A stretch of DNA of 64,000 bases. Origin: Heterodera schachtii. Taxonomy: Eukaryota > Nematoda > Chromadorea > Rhabditida > Heteroderidae. Every line of letters begins with the position of its first letter. The first letter of the stretch is position 1. Position numbers and translations under genes: made by a program. This document shows, in pieces, positions 1 to 10,089 of the stretch. The DNA lies in the NCBI GenBank assembly GCA_023374025.1, contig SIJG01000057.1, positions 715,848-779,847 of the forward strand, read 5' to 3'. Under the pieces are notes generated by a model. That model was not told where the DNA came from. It saw only the letters and a program-made list of their open reading frames with translations, and made no database searches.

Positions 1-283
1 GGGAGAAAAAGCACAAATAATCACGAAAAGCAATTTTGACCTTGCAAAGTATAAGGCGTCGTCACTTTCTCATTTTACACCTTTTAAATATACAATCGCC
101 CTTCTCACGGAATCCATTTGCCAATTGCCCCCTTCCCCTCCCATTTGGCACTTTTTACTAGACTAAATACCCCAGCGAACTTTCGCTTGTCCAAGTTTTG
201 ACTCATAGTCATGACAATGAACCATCATGGCAAGTTAGTGGTGATGACGAAACGGTGCCAATGCCATTGTTCTCCGTCTCATG
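1..283. other. AT-rich leader, no gene seen
   Basis: Nothing recognisable. The stretch is ordinary AT-rich nematode non-coding sequence, with no long open frame and no repeat that I can match elsewhere in the window. Confidence 0.5.
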
Positions 284-415
284 AAGCATCCATTCCTCGG
301 GCAGCCCGCTGTTGGACATGGGCCAAGCGCTGCCGGACGACCCGACAATTTGCCCGTACTGCAACAAAAATCCAAAGGTTGGCATCGCTCACAAAAAGGC
401 AAAACTCACAAGAAT
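284..415 (+). pseudogene. Exon-like fragment with a CPYC motif, unrecognised
   Basis: This short stretch is clearly more GC-rich than its flanks. In one frame it reads through a CPYCNKNP motif, one half of a possible zinc knuckle or zinc ribbon, followed by a lysine-rich tail. A stop lies just upstream in the same frame and a second CxxC is not visible, so it is at best a single exon or a relic. I do not recognise the family. The next few hundred bases show no partner exon. Confidence 0.25.
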
Positions 416-1326
416 TAGTTAACTATTTGCCCACTGCGTAGGTATAAGTAATTTAAATGGTTTAATTTTAATTTTTGTAAGTCAAATTCAAATTTTTCAA
501 TGTGCGACGAATGTGTGATTGCATAGCTCATTTGTCAGCGGTGAATTGAAATGCCAACAAACAAAAGCGACAGATGGAACACATTTTGCCAAACTAATGG
601 GAATTCCCAAATTTATAATTAGCATTACTAGGCTTACAATTAGCAGTGCCACCAACTGGTCGCTAATTGTAAGCAAAGTATTTAACTCAAGTTTGAGAAC
701 GGGCGGGCATTAATTTGAATTCTGGGCCTTTCGAAATGGCCAATCGCTAAATGCCGGATTATTAACAAGGGCAAATGCCAATGAGCAGCAAATTTCCTTG
801 CCATAAGATCTTTGGGTAGTTTTAAACTATTCACAATAGCAGTTTGAGGAGATTTTTATTATGATATTGGGAAGACCATTTTCCAAGTCCACAATTTAAA
901 AATTGGGATGTCCAAAAGTTTAAAGCTTAAAAAGGGTAGCACGGGATCGGGACGGTACTTCCTGATAGGTCAACCGAGAAACACAAGCACTGGCAAGAAT
1001 GAGTTTGAGTGAAAATTAGTAATTTTTAAATCAGTATTGAAAAATTTTAATTTAAATAAAAAAACCAAAATGATTACCTATTTTTAGTGCAAGATCTGTT
1101 ACCAAATCATGCTAAATCCCCATTGTTGCCTTTCGGCAGCGATGGGCCCACATCAAATAAAACTAATTTTAATGTTTTCATTTTCATTTGATAAATATGT
1201 AATTAAGGGGTTTTGCCCAAAATTTCCAGCCCCGTGATACTCTAGTTTAAAATCCAAATTTTTAAACTGTCGCAATGGTCAAAAAAAAAGACAAATAACA
1301 TTGATTACTCCTTCGGCTTTTTTAAG
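416..1326. other. Non-coding, with a relic of a CCGGG-word element
   Basis: No gene seen. Around 941-1020 the sequence (cacgggatcgggacgg, then acaagcactggcaagaatg) resembles the left part of the hAT-type element at 35891-36564, so a degraded fragment of that family lies here. The rest is unremarkable AT-rich DNA. Confidence 0.45.
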
Positions 1327-1524
1327 GCGGTGGGCAGAGCTATTGAGCGGCGACTCTGGCAAATGTCCACCTCGGACATGACTGACCCTTTCGTCGCCCA
1401 TTTTGAACAGCTACGGCGGAGTGATGGAATGCTTGCGCTGGATGGAGTTGGTGCTGCTCAGGAGCCCGACCTGCACTCGTCCATGAACAATTTCGACATG
1501 GTGCCAACCATTTTTACATTTTAA
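1327..1524 (+). pseudogene. Exon-like coding fragment, unrecognised
   Basis: A 66-codon open stretch begins right after a splice-acceptor-like TTTTTTTAAG and is GC-rich against AT-rich flanks, which is the usual look of an exon in this genome. It reads RRLWQMSTSDMTDPF and later ALDGVGAAQEPDLHS, a mixed amino-acid composition that looks like real protein. There is no start codon for it and no donor at its end; it runs into a TAA. I cannot assign a family. It may be a relic exon, possibly of the same gene as the NDUFS8 remains downstream, but I see no evidence for that. Confidence 0.3.
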
Positions 1525-2185
1525 TCATCTTTTTTGGTCGTAATTCGAATCCAACCGTTTTTTTTTTTTTGTAATTAGTTCTTCCTTTTTACTTAGCTTT
1601 TGTTTTTACGTCCTAAAATCCTTGAAAAAAATTTTAAAGAGCCTATTTTATCCTGTTTAGGCTATAAGCTGAGAAATTTTTTCTACTCAGGCCATACATG
1701 GAAAAGGGGGGGGGTCAACCAAAATTTTTGCGAAAGGGTCCCGGCCATGTAAATCGACGACCTTTTTTTTTTGCTTTTCAAAACCTGATTTTTTCGCGGC
1801 GCGCGCACTTTTTTCAAAAAATTATGAATTTTTTTATTTCTTAAAATCATTGTCTCCTTGACTTAAAGTTATTTTTTCTGTTATATACTCTCATTTTTTG
1901 CCTTTCCTAAAATTGTCCATTTTTTAGGCAATGCAACACATCCATTTCTTTAACAGATTTTCACCTAACACTTTTTGGCACACACCGGATTTGTACTGTA
2001 AAATGAAATTTTGCGGACAAATATATAATAATTAAAAAACAATTTGTCTACCAAAAAGGTCTAATTTGTTTACTTAACAAAGAGAATTTATTAATCTTTT
2101 TTGCCGAAAAACATTACGAACAAATCCTTCCAAGAAATTCCGCAATGACAAAAAATGTTTCCCTCAATTTTCAACTGCCCATTTT
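1525..2185. other. Non-coding, AT-rich with poly-T tracts
   Basis: No gene seen. The stretch has several poly-T tracts, a GGGGGGGG run at about 1707-1714 and a GCGCGCGC-type run near 1797-1806. Confidence 0.5.
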
Positions 2186-2639
2186 CAGGGACGGTCCAGG
2201 GGGGGGGGGGGGGGGGGATACGCGGGCTACGTACCCCCCCCCCCCCCCCAAGGCCCCACCGCACCCGAAATTTTTAAGGAAAAAATAGTGTTTTGCTGAA
2301 AATTTTAGATTTTCCTTTGTGGTACCCCCCCCCCCCCCCCCCCCCCCCCCCCAGACTTAGCTTCACACCCAAATTTTCCAAAAAATCGACATTTTTTGAT
2401 GAAAATCTCTAAAAAATGGCTCAAAATCGCAAAAATTGGCCATTTTTTTGGTGAAAATTCGTTAACAAACCGCATTTAAAATCCCAAAAATTTTCCCGGC
2501 GGCGCCTATCGGCACCGCCGGACCCCCTTATTGGCCAAATTTTTTGGAAAAAACCGCCGCAAAAAAAGTGGTGTCGTCGTCCGGGCGGAGGTACACACAC
2601 CCCCCCCCCCCCCAAGCCAAAATCCTGGGACCGTCCCTG
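2186..2639. mobile_element. Non-autonomous hAT-type element, CAGGGACGGTCC ends
   Basis: The left end CAGGGACGGTCC and the right end GGGACCGTCCCTG are inverted copies. The element is flanked on both sides by the 8-bp direct repeat CCCATTTT (2178-2185 and 2640-2647). An 8-bp target duplication and CAGGG termini are hallmarks of hAT transposons. The 454-bp body has no transposase. It holds very long poly-G and poly-C runs (one C run of about 28 bases near 2325-2352) and one copy of the GC-rich hairpin cassette at 2496-2521, whose arms are GGCGGTGCC and GGCGCCGCC with a GATA loop when read on the minus strand. Confidence 0.85.
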
Positions 2640-3573
2640 CCCATTTTTTTGATGCACGATGGATGGATAGCACAACTAATCACGCTTAAAATATTTAAAT
2701 TTTCCTTCTAGCTCTTTCTTTCTCAAAATATTATTCGATCATGACTCAGTCCTCTTGTAGGATCGAGTTCATAGACCTGATCAGAAGCCGCTATGACATA
2801 AATTGACAGAGTTTGAATTATTAAAATTATTATGATTAATTTGTTCATGAATAATTGGTTAAATGAATTAAATAAATATTTTAGCTTATTAAATTAAAAG
2901 AATGATTTGCTGTCCGTTCGATTTTCACCAGGCCGTAAAAGTCTGAACACGATTACAATGTCCTTTTGTCCTTTCCCGTCCTCTGTTCAGAATACATATT
3001 TGGCCTATTCGGACGGAACTGTGCAGGCCGATGATATTAGTTCTGCTGCAATGGCGACAATGCTTTTTTACAAAATGATCAAAGAGTTTTTATGCTTTCA
3101 TTTTTATTTTGGACCAAAAAATACAAGTTCTTGGATGAAAGTGCTGTGTAATTTTTGAAATTTCGGCCAATTTTTTTATTCGACAAATTTTGTGATCTTT
3201 TTGGGTCAAAACCGCTTAATACAATGGGCTAGAAAGTTAAGATTCGAAAAAAAATTTTCAAATTTTTCGGTGTTTTCCTGTTTTGTGACCCTCCACACAT
3301 CCTCATAATTGTAAAAACTGCACATTTTGGCCAATATGAAGCGAGCAAATTTGGCGATTTTTATAAAACTTACGAATTTCCATTTTTGGGAAGTGGAATT
3401 TTGGACCAAACTTTGGAAAATAAATCATAGTACGGCGGCGGCGCGCCTAGAGATTTGGAATTTGTTCAAATTTTTACGAGATTTTTTGTTGGGGACGCTG
3501 CGAAATTTTGCAAAATTTGCACCAAAAATGCCAATTTTCTTAAATTTTAATTCCCGCCCCATACAATTTTTAG
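2640..3573. other. Non-coding or intron-like, possible decayed NDUFS8 exon
   Basis: No gene can be called. Between about 2990 and 3110 a less AT-rich patch reads LAYSDGTVQADDISSAAMAT and then MLFYKMIKEF. It sits where the upstream exon of the NDUFS8 relic would be expected, but the match to that family is too weak to claim. The region 3130-3570 is AT-rich with no signal. Confidence 0.3.
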
Positions 3574-3816
<243 letters not shown>

Positions 3817-3917
3817 TAAACTCCTTTGTTTTCCCACTAGGTCTCCGCTGTGTGCGCCGGCGCACCCGCCCCCCCTCCCCCCCCCCCCCTCCCCCGCCCG
3901 GTGCAGCCCAAAATCTC

Positions 3918-4126
3918 GCCGCAGAAATTAAAAAATTTTTTTTTTCAAATAGAATTTTTTCAGCAAAAAGTCATGAAATTTTCGACAAAATACTTAATAA
4001 TTCATAAAATTAAAAAATCTGAAAATTTCAAAAAATTTTTCTTTTCTTTATTTTTCTAGAAAACATTTTTTAAGTGTTTTTTCTTGTGAAGTTTTTAAGT
4101 TTGAAAATTTTTTTAATTTCTGCGGC
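3918..4126. repeat. Foldback repeat with GCCGCAGAAATT arms
   Basis: The arm starting GCCGCAGAAATTAAAAAATT at 3918 is repeated in inverse at the right side, ending AATTTCTGCGGC at 4126. The roughly 160 bases between the arms are AT-rich with no open frame. A related word (AAATTTCGCCGC) occurs near 39803-39836. It is probably a small foldback element, but no target duplication is visible. Confidence 0.5.
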
Positions 4127-4550
4127 AAGCTTTTGTCCCATCTCCCCCCCCCCCCCCCCCCTCTTGTCGTAAAAGGGGCGGCCGCTGAAAGAGATAGGGG
4201 GGGGGGGGGGGGTCGCTAACTGAGGGGGAAAGGACAATTGTCTGGTTATCTCGGCATAATTAAATCGAATTTTTGAATTCACCCCCCCCCATCCCGCCGA
4301 AGACAAGGGTCTGGCTTTGGGGTGCACTTTATTTTCACTCGCCGTCCCCCCCCCCCGAAAATTTTTAATTTTTCAAATTGAGAAATTTTCAAACAAATTC
4401 TTACGAGGGAACCACTCGAACTATAAGCCGGAAAATGCATATGTATTATATACCATTGGGTAGAGCAGGGTCGACATCAATTGTGAATTTTATTTTAAGC
4501 CCATATAGCAAGAAACCAAAAAGTTGTGGGGCCTCAAAAACGAAAAATAA

Positions 4551-4657
4551 TACTGTACTTACTGAATTATTACCCTCCCCCATCTGAATTAATACTCCCC
4601 TTTTGAGTGGGGTTGAAAAATAGAACCCGGGGTACAAATTTGTAAGTAAGTACGGTA
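4551..4657. mobile_element. Small TA-bounded inverted-repeat element
   Basis: The left end TACTGTACTTACT and the right end AGTAAGTACGGTA are inverted copies. The body contains the CCCCTTTTGAGTGGGGTTGAAAAATA word that also occurs in the elements at 34942-35043 and 47493-47632, so all three belong to one MITE family with TA at the borders. It is the most diverged of the three. Confidence 0.5.
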
Positions 4658-4659
4658 AA

Positions 4660-4765
4660 CCTATAAGAGAGAGAGGAAATGTGAGAAAGGGAGAGAGAGA
4701 GAGAGGAGGGAGAGAGTGAAAAAAAGAAAAAACGAATAAGAGAGAGAGAAAATGAGAGAGCATTT
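4660..4765. repeat. GA-rich microsatellite
   Basis: A purine-rich stretch made of repeated GAGAGA blocks with AAAAAGAAAAAA interruptions. No coding signal. Confidence 0.7.
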
Positions 4766-4969
4766 TTTCAATATTTTTTGAATCAATTAACCATATGTTC
4801 ATTAAAATAGCTTCTATTACATAAAAGCTCTTGATTGATTCATGTTTGTAAAATTTTGACTGGTTTAAAAATTATGGCCTCATTCGAAATTTACCCAGCG
4901 CCGCCCCCACAGAGAAGGGAGTTAGGATTGGAATTATTTTTTGAATTTCATTTTTATAATGTTTTTCAG

Positions 4970-5060
4970 GTCCCTAACTTTGAGTACTCCACCGAGACGC
5001 ATGAAGAGCTTCTGTACAACAAGGAAAAACTGCTGTCCAACGGGGGCCGATCAGAGATTT
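4970..5060 (+). pseudogene. NDUFS8 C-terminal exon
   Basis: After a GTTTTTCAG acceptor the frame reads [20 protein letters not shown] and then LLSNGG. This is the nearly invariant C-terminal segment of NDUFS8 ([21 protein letters not shown] in animals). The reading then diverges from the family and runs to a stop at about 5085, so the final residues of the normal protein are absent. It lies 1.2 kb downstream of the frameshifted core exon, on the same strand and in the right order. The second 4Fe-4S exon expected between the two was not found, which supports a broken gene. Confidence 0.75.
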
Positions 5061-5363
5061 TCCCCATTTGTTTTTTTCTTCGATAAATAGGGTTATGAAA
5101 TTGGACGGATAAATGAAAAATTTTCGTTTTTATGCATTTTCTATGAGATCAATCGCATCAAATTAATTACCAGCTTTCTATTTGTGGCAATGTGTCAACA
5201 ATTCAAAAATGTAAACAAAATGCCATTCTTGAGGGTTGTATATTTTATTCAGACCCTGACACGGGGTGACGGGCGGAGTAAACAAATGACCTAAATGCTC
5301 GAAATAAAACACATTTTTTCGAACACAAAGCTTGAATTTTCAAAAAATTTTTCCTAAGATTTT

Positions 5364-5457
5364 AAGCATCGCCGTTTAGGCAGCGCAGTTCCAAAATATA
5401 TCCCATCCCATATTATGGGCAGGACACGCCAGTACCTCAAACTTGGGTAATTAAACC
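5364..5457 (-). ncRNA. SL1 spliced-leader RNA
   Basis: On the minus strand, 5457-5436 matches the nematode SL1 leader over all 22 bases (starts GGTTTAATTA, ends GTTTGAG). It is followed directly by the splice donor GTACT. Downstream come a perfect small hairpin (CCCAT, loop, ATGGG), a U-rich Sm-type site (GATATATTTTGGAAC) and a 3' stem of GCGCTGCC and GGCGATGC. That order is the known SL RNA layout. SL RNA donates its 5' exon by trans-splicing to the start of many nematode mRNAs. The copy is solitary apart from the variant 560 bases away; no 5S rRNA gene was seen beside it. Confidence 0.9.
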
Positions 5458-5927
5458 GAAGAAAGAAGTGCAGTGAAGGAAAATGACGTTTAAAATGAAG
5501 GAAATATTCGATGCTGTGCGAACACTTTGTGGCCCCTCTCTGACTCTCCCAATCCAGCAGTTGTCCATTTTTAGCACTATTTTCTCTCACTCATCGTCTG
5601 CTCGCCTCTCTTTTTTATCAGCTATTTTCCAAAGCCCAGGCCTTTCTCCCCCCTCTTTTCTGTTATTTATTTCTCATTGCTCTGACGATCCAACATTCAG
5701 TGTACAAATTTGTCAAACCACACAGCATTTTTAATCAAAAGATTATAAAAATTTCAAGGAATTCTTAGCCACTTGTTATTGATTAAATATTTAGAAGCAA
5801 AAATTCAAGAAATTTTTATTTACTTTCAATGTATGTTTTAGCACATAAATTATGAATAATTTTTGAGTTTCGAATGAATTTAAATGAACAAATTGAAAAA
5901 TCATCTCATCATTTTTGTGGATTTTAA
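5458..5927. other. Spacer between the two SL RNA genes
   Basis: Only about 13 bases upstream of each SL RNA (CACTTCTTTCTTC on the minus strand) are shared by the two copies; the rest of the spacer is unrelated. A proximal element for snRNA-type transcription would be expected 50-70 bases upstream, but I cannot point to one. Confidence 0.4.
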
Positions 5928-6019
5928 GCATAGCCGTTTAGGCAGCGCAGTTTCAAAATATATCCCATGCCATATTATGGGCAGGACACGCCAGTACTTC
6001 AAACTTGGGCAATTAAACC
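5928..6019 (-). ncRNA. SL1-variant spliced-leader RNA
   Basis: A second copy of the SL RNA gene, about 93% alike to the first over its length. The leader (6019-5998) differs from canonical SL1 at two places: A to G at position 10 (ATTGCCC instead of ATTACCC) and a final A instead of G just before the GTACT donor. The CCCAT/ATGGG hairpin is kept. The Sm site reads GATATATTTTGAAAC and the 3' stem has one additional mismatch. It may be an active variant leader or a decaying copy; sequencing of mRNA 5' ends would decide. Confidence 0.8.
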
Positions 6020-6219
6020 GAAGAAAGAAGTGTTGTCGATGGGTCCCTTTCCATCGACTCATTCCTCGCATTTGTAACATAAGCTGATTTTCGGAATTCA
6101 ATTTTTGACTTCTGACAGCTTTTTTTTAATTCTTCTCAATTTGCTAACATTGTCCACAACATTTTCTAACTCATCAATGCACAAACAATGCCACGACGAA
6201 GACCCACCCGCGTCGTGTT

Positions 6220-6399
6220 ATGGATGAGTTGGATTTGGATGAGTTGGGCGTGACTCAAATTAAAGAGACAAGCGAAGAGATGGACAATCGTTGAGAATTG
6301 ACCGGCGAATTGTCGCAAATGGTGGAAAAAGTGGCAAAACCGAATAATAAAACAAATTATTCATCGACCTCTTCATTCATTTGTCGGCGGAAAAAGTGA
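6220..6399 (+). pseudogene. Acidic helical fragment with an internal stop, unrecognised
   Basis: From an ATG the frame reads MDELDLDELGVTQIKETSEE and then MDNR. It is interrupted by a TGA at 6292-6294 and continues ELTGELSQMVEKVAK and a Ser/Thr tail before a second TGA at 6397. Composition changes sharply to normal coding at both sides of the first stop, so this looks like one coding exon with a nonsense change. The predicted character is acidic and helical, possibly coiled coil. I do not recognise it. Confidence 0.35.
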
Positions 6400-8326
6400 A
6401 AATGCTATTTTTAATTTTAAAAATTTGACATTCGTCGAGGTATGAAAGAAAATGGAATGTACAGCATTCTCTGGAATCTCGAAATGAAAAAATCTCAAAT
6501 GTCAAGGCCCGAGATCAATTTATGATTGGTTTGGCGATTTTGTTGAAAAAAATTAGCCAAAAATAGGCAATATTCGAGAAATGGAGGTGTGCCCATCATA
6601 CTTGAAAACAATTCAAAAATTATTAGTTTTACTTTTGCTGAAAAATTGCCATCATATGCATTCAACGCATCGCCGATATGATCACAAGTTAATTAATTGT
6701 AAATTAAATAGACTAAAAGATTATAAATTGTTAAATTAATAAATAGACTTAAGCATATCTAGCAATTTTTACGAAAGTTTAAAATTTAAACTAAATCTCG
6801 AAAAGATTTTTGTTTCGGAAATTTTCCGTTCTTTGAGTCAAAAAGGCCAATTTAGTGGATGTGGGCCGTTCTAATAGGGGTTTTTGGAAAATGCCAAGCC
6901 AGTACTGACGAACCCAAAAAATTGACTAATACCAATAAAATTGTCGGTAAGTTAGCTAAATGCTCTAAAACGAGAAGATTTATCAAAATTCGGGGTTTCT
7001 CAACAAATATCATTTTTTGATCAGTCGATTGATCAATTAGAGGAAATTGCCATAATCTTCGAGTTTCGTGTCACAACATTTTCGCGCATTGCAATGGCAT
7101 TTTGTCCTCGCTTTTTGACAGTAGCAAATGCCGTCCAAATTCATTTGCTTCCGGCATTTTTTGCAAACGAACGCCGATTCCAACCCTTAAAATGAACTTT
7201 TTATTAGTAAAATTCAATAAATTTTGCGAAAATTGAAAATCGGTAATCTTAAAGCTTTTTCATAAAAGTTAACCCCAATCTCTCCTGAACAAAATTGACC
7301 AAATTAAACTAAACATTCCTTCCAATGCATCAAAGGGTCCACCAAGAAAACATCGTAAATTGAAAATATTTCCCACAGAATTTAAATTTTTTAAATCTTT
7401 GTCCTACCGTATTCAAAAGTCGCACAATCAGCAGCACCACTTTTTGGCAGTGAGTTCAGCTGGGCAACAATCGCTTGATATTTGGGCTTGTTGAGCACCG
7501 CGGTGAAAGGCACGAGTACCATTCCATTTGTTGGTAGTAGTCCTGTACAGTATCACCAACAGTAGTACTTTTTAATTTTTGGAAAACCTACCAATTGACA
7601 CGAACGGAAAATTTTTGCAACGTTTAACTTAGTTTTTAAAAGAATTTGGCAGAGAATTAATAATAATAAATATTTAAAAATTCTGTTTAAAAATTTTCAT
7701 TTTTTAAAACGCAATAATTGGGACGTCCCGGGGCAAACGTACATAAAAATGAATTAATAAAACAACGGACCATCGCCATACTGCTGCTTCCGGGGTGACA
7801 AAGGTGCACATCTTTGGCATTCTTGATAAGTTTAAGACAATTTAAAAAATTCCCGATTGATTATTAATGCATATTTAGGATTCTCAATTAAATTGTACAG
7901 TAATCCCAGTGATTAGTCCTACCATAAACAATTTGTCGCTGCATTGATTGTTTTGTCCGGGTGTGTGACAAGGAAAAGCTTCTTGTAGTTTTCGTTGATC
8001 TCCTCGAGTGTGGCATTTTGACGCACGCAAAGCCACTCATGAGGACGTAACTAAATTTAATTCAATTTAAATTCAATTTGAATGCTTTTCAATTTAAATA
8101 TTTAAATTTTATTAAACGATTATTACATTTTCATTAAAAAAAGAAACATTTAATTAAATTCTCAATAAGAAAAATATTCTTCACATTGAAAAATTTGTAA
8201 ATTGTGAAAATCCAAAAATTTTTATTTGATTCAAATTAATTTCTCGTCCGTCTGATCCGTCCCCAAATTCTCTTGAAAAAGTTCTTTGGTCATTAAGCTG
8301 CTAATTAAAAATTTACGGTTTTTAAA
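6400..8326. other. Non-coding, AT-rich
   Basis: No convincing gene seen. Patches of mixed composition at about 7000-7190 and 7410-7560 (for example GCCGTCCAAATTCATTTGCT and AGCAGCACCACTTTTTGGCA) could be decayed minus-strand exons, but none keeps a usable frame. The remainder is AT-rich. Confidence 0.4.
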
Positions 8327-8929
8327 CAGGGCTGCCAGATTAAAATTTTCAAAAGCCTCATTCGGCAAGCAAAAAAGCCTCATTTTGGGTCAAAAAGCCT
8401 CATTTTTACAAAATTTATTCAAAACACGCTTAAAATGTTCAAATGTTGTATTTTTGACTGTCCATGATCAATTTGAGCAATTTTTTGTTAGAAATAAGCA
8501 TTTGAGAAATTCTGAGCACGAAAAATCGAAGTTGATTTTTTGCGGCGCTTTTTCCAAAAAACTTTTGGAGAACAATGGGGGCCGGCGGTGCCGATAGGCG
8601 GCGCCGGGAAAATTTTTGTAATTTTTAATACGATTTGTTAACAGATTTGTCCACAAAAATGGTCAAATTTTGTGATTTTGAGCAAATTTTTAAGAAAATA
8701 AAGGACTTTTAGAGGCTGGCGGTGCCGATAGGCGCCGCCAGGGAAAAAATTGAGAATTTTGACTATATCTTTAGCAGATTTTCATTAAAAAAACTCAAAA
8801 AACCACAAAAAGCCTCAAAAATTCTCAAAAAACCACAAAAAGCCTCAAAGCCTCATTTTGAAAATTTAGCCTCATTGACCTACCAAAAAACCACAAAATG
8901 AGGCTAAAGCCTCACATCTGGCAGCCCTG
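8327..8929. mobile_element. hAT-like element full of AAAGCCTCA words
   Basis: The ends CAGGGCTGCCAG (left) and CTGGCAGCCCTG (right) are a perfect 12-bp inverted repeat. The first and last 150 bases are packed with the word AAGCCTCA (about ten copies, nearly all in one orientation), resembling the subterminal transposase-binding words of hAT elements. The flanking 8-mers (TTTTTAAA and TTAATAAT) do not match, so the target duplication has been lost. The middle carries two GC-rich hairpin cassettes, at 8582-8608 and 8715-8741. No transposase. Confidence 0.7.
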
Positions 8930-9294
8930 TTAATAATTAATGATTGATATTAAGGCAAATGTTAAAAATTTTTTTAATCCGTATAAAATGAAATTTATAA
9001 TTGAAAAAGAAATTAAAAAAATCAATTCAATAAAGAAAGTTACGAATTTGAAAGATAAAAATTTACTTTTTTTCATAAAACATAACTAACTTATAATATA
9101 ACACATATATATTAAAATGGTTTTCAAAAATATATTTGTTTTTAGACAAACAAAAATAAAACAAAAAAATAAATATATACCACAATTAACTCGATACAAT
9201 ATAGGAAAAAATATAAAAAATAAGGATTCAAATATGGCGACTGATGAAAATTCCTTAACAATTGCTAAAAATTTTAAAAAGTAAATTATATGAG

Positions 9295-9873
9295 TAGGGC
9301 TGGGAAATTTAGGTAAATACCTAAAATTTTTGTGCACATATTACGCACAGATAAGCATGAAAAAAGCATTTTCTACTTGGCTTGGGGTGTCTACGACGAC
9401 TTTTATAATACCTATTCTTACCTATTTTGGAGTTTTTCTATCTATTACCTAGGTACCTATTTTTATACCTATTTCGGCATTTTTGTTACCTATTCTAAGG
9501 ATTTTCAAAAAATTCTTAACAAAAATGCAATAAAATCAAAAAAAATATCCCCTAAGAATCAACAAAAATTTTTTTGAAAATACACCCTTAAGAATTGGAA
9601 AATTTTTTCAAAAATTTATCCCCCAAATTTATATATATTTTTCTTGACAAATTTTTAATTTAAAGGGTAAATATTTTCTAAGAAAATATTGAAAATATTT
9701 AAATTATTCGTTTACAAAGAAATAAAGCCAAAATTTTCCTATTTGTTTGCTTTTTTCCACTAAAAAATCGTTAATAAAAAGTTTGATTTACCTATTTTTC
9801 TACCTATTTCGGGATTTTTGTACCTATTTAATAACTATTTTGAGCTTTTTCTTACCTAAATTTCCCAGTCCTA
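9295..9873. mobile_element. Non-autonomous hAT-type element full of TACCTATTT words
   Basis: The left end TAGGGCTGGGAAATTTAGG and the right end CCTAAATTTCCCAGTCCTA are inverted copies. The element is flanked by an exact 8-bp duplication TATATGAG (9287-9294 and 9874-9881). The interior repeats TACCTATTT or close variants about ten times, all on the same strand. It has no hairpin cassette and no transposase. Confidence 0.85.
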
Positions 9874-9924
9874 TATATGAGTAAGTGTGCGCAATTTCAA
9901 ATCAGTTGTATCATCCGTGGTGCG

Positions 9925-10078
9925 ACATTTGAGGACTTGACATTTGAGGACCCGACATTTGAGGACCCGACTTTTGAGGACCCGACATTTGAGGATTTGA
10001 CATTTGAGGACCCGACATTTGCGGATATTCCCGACATTTGAGGACCCGACTTTTGAGGACCCGACATTTGAGGACACA
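9925..10078. repeat. 15-bp minisatellite
   Basis: About ten tandem units of GACATTTGAGGACCC with small changes (CCC to TTG, CAT to CTT) and one interruption near 10021-10030. Because 15 is a multiple of three, open frames run through it on the minus strand, but these are periodic artefacts and not evidence of a gene. Confidence 0.9.
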
Positions 10079-10089
10079 CACAATTTCAA

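Noticed and set aside
4446..4802. 118-codon minus-strand frame with a Leu/Ser/Phe-rich part
   Set aside because: It reads through the GA microsatellite and a small MITE; no conserved segment.
9871..10089. Open frames of 60-72 codons through the minisatellite
   Set aside because: The 15-bp unit is a multiple of three, so every frame without a stop in the unit stays open; composition and repetition show no gene.
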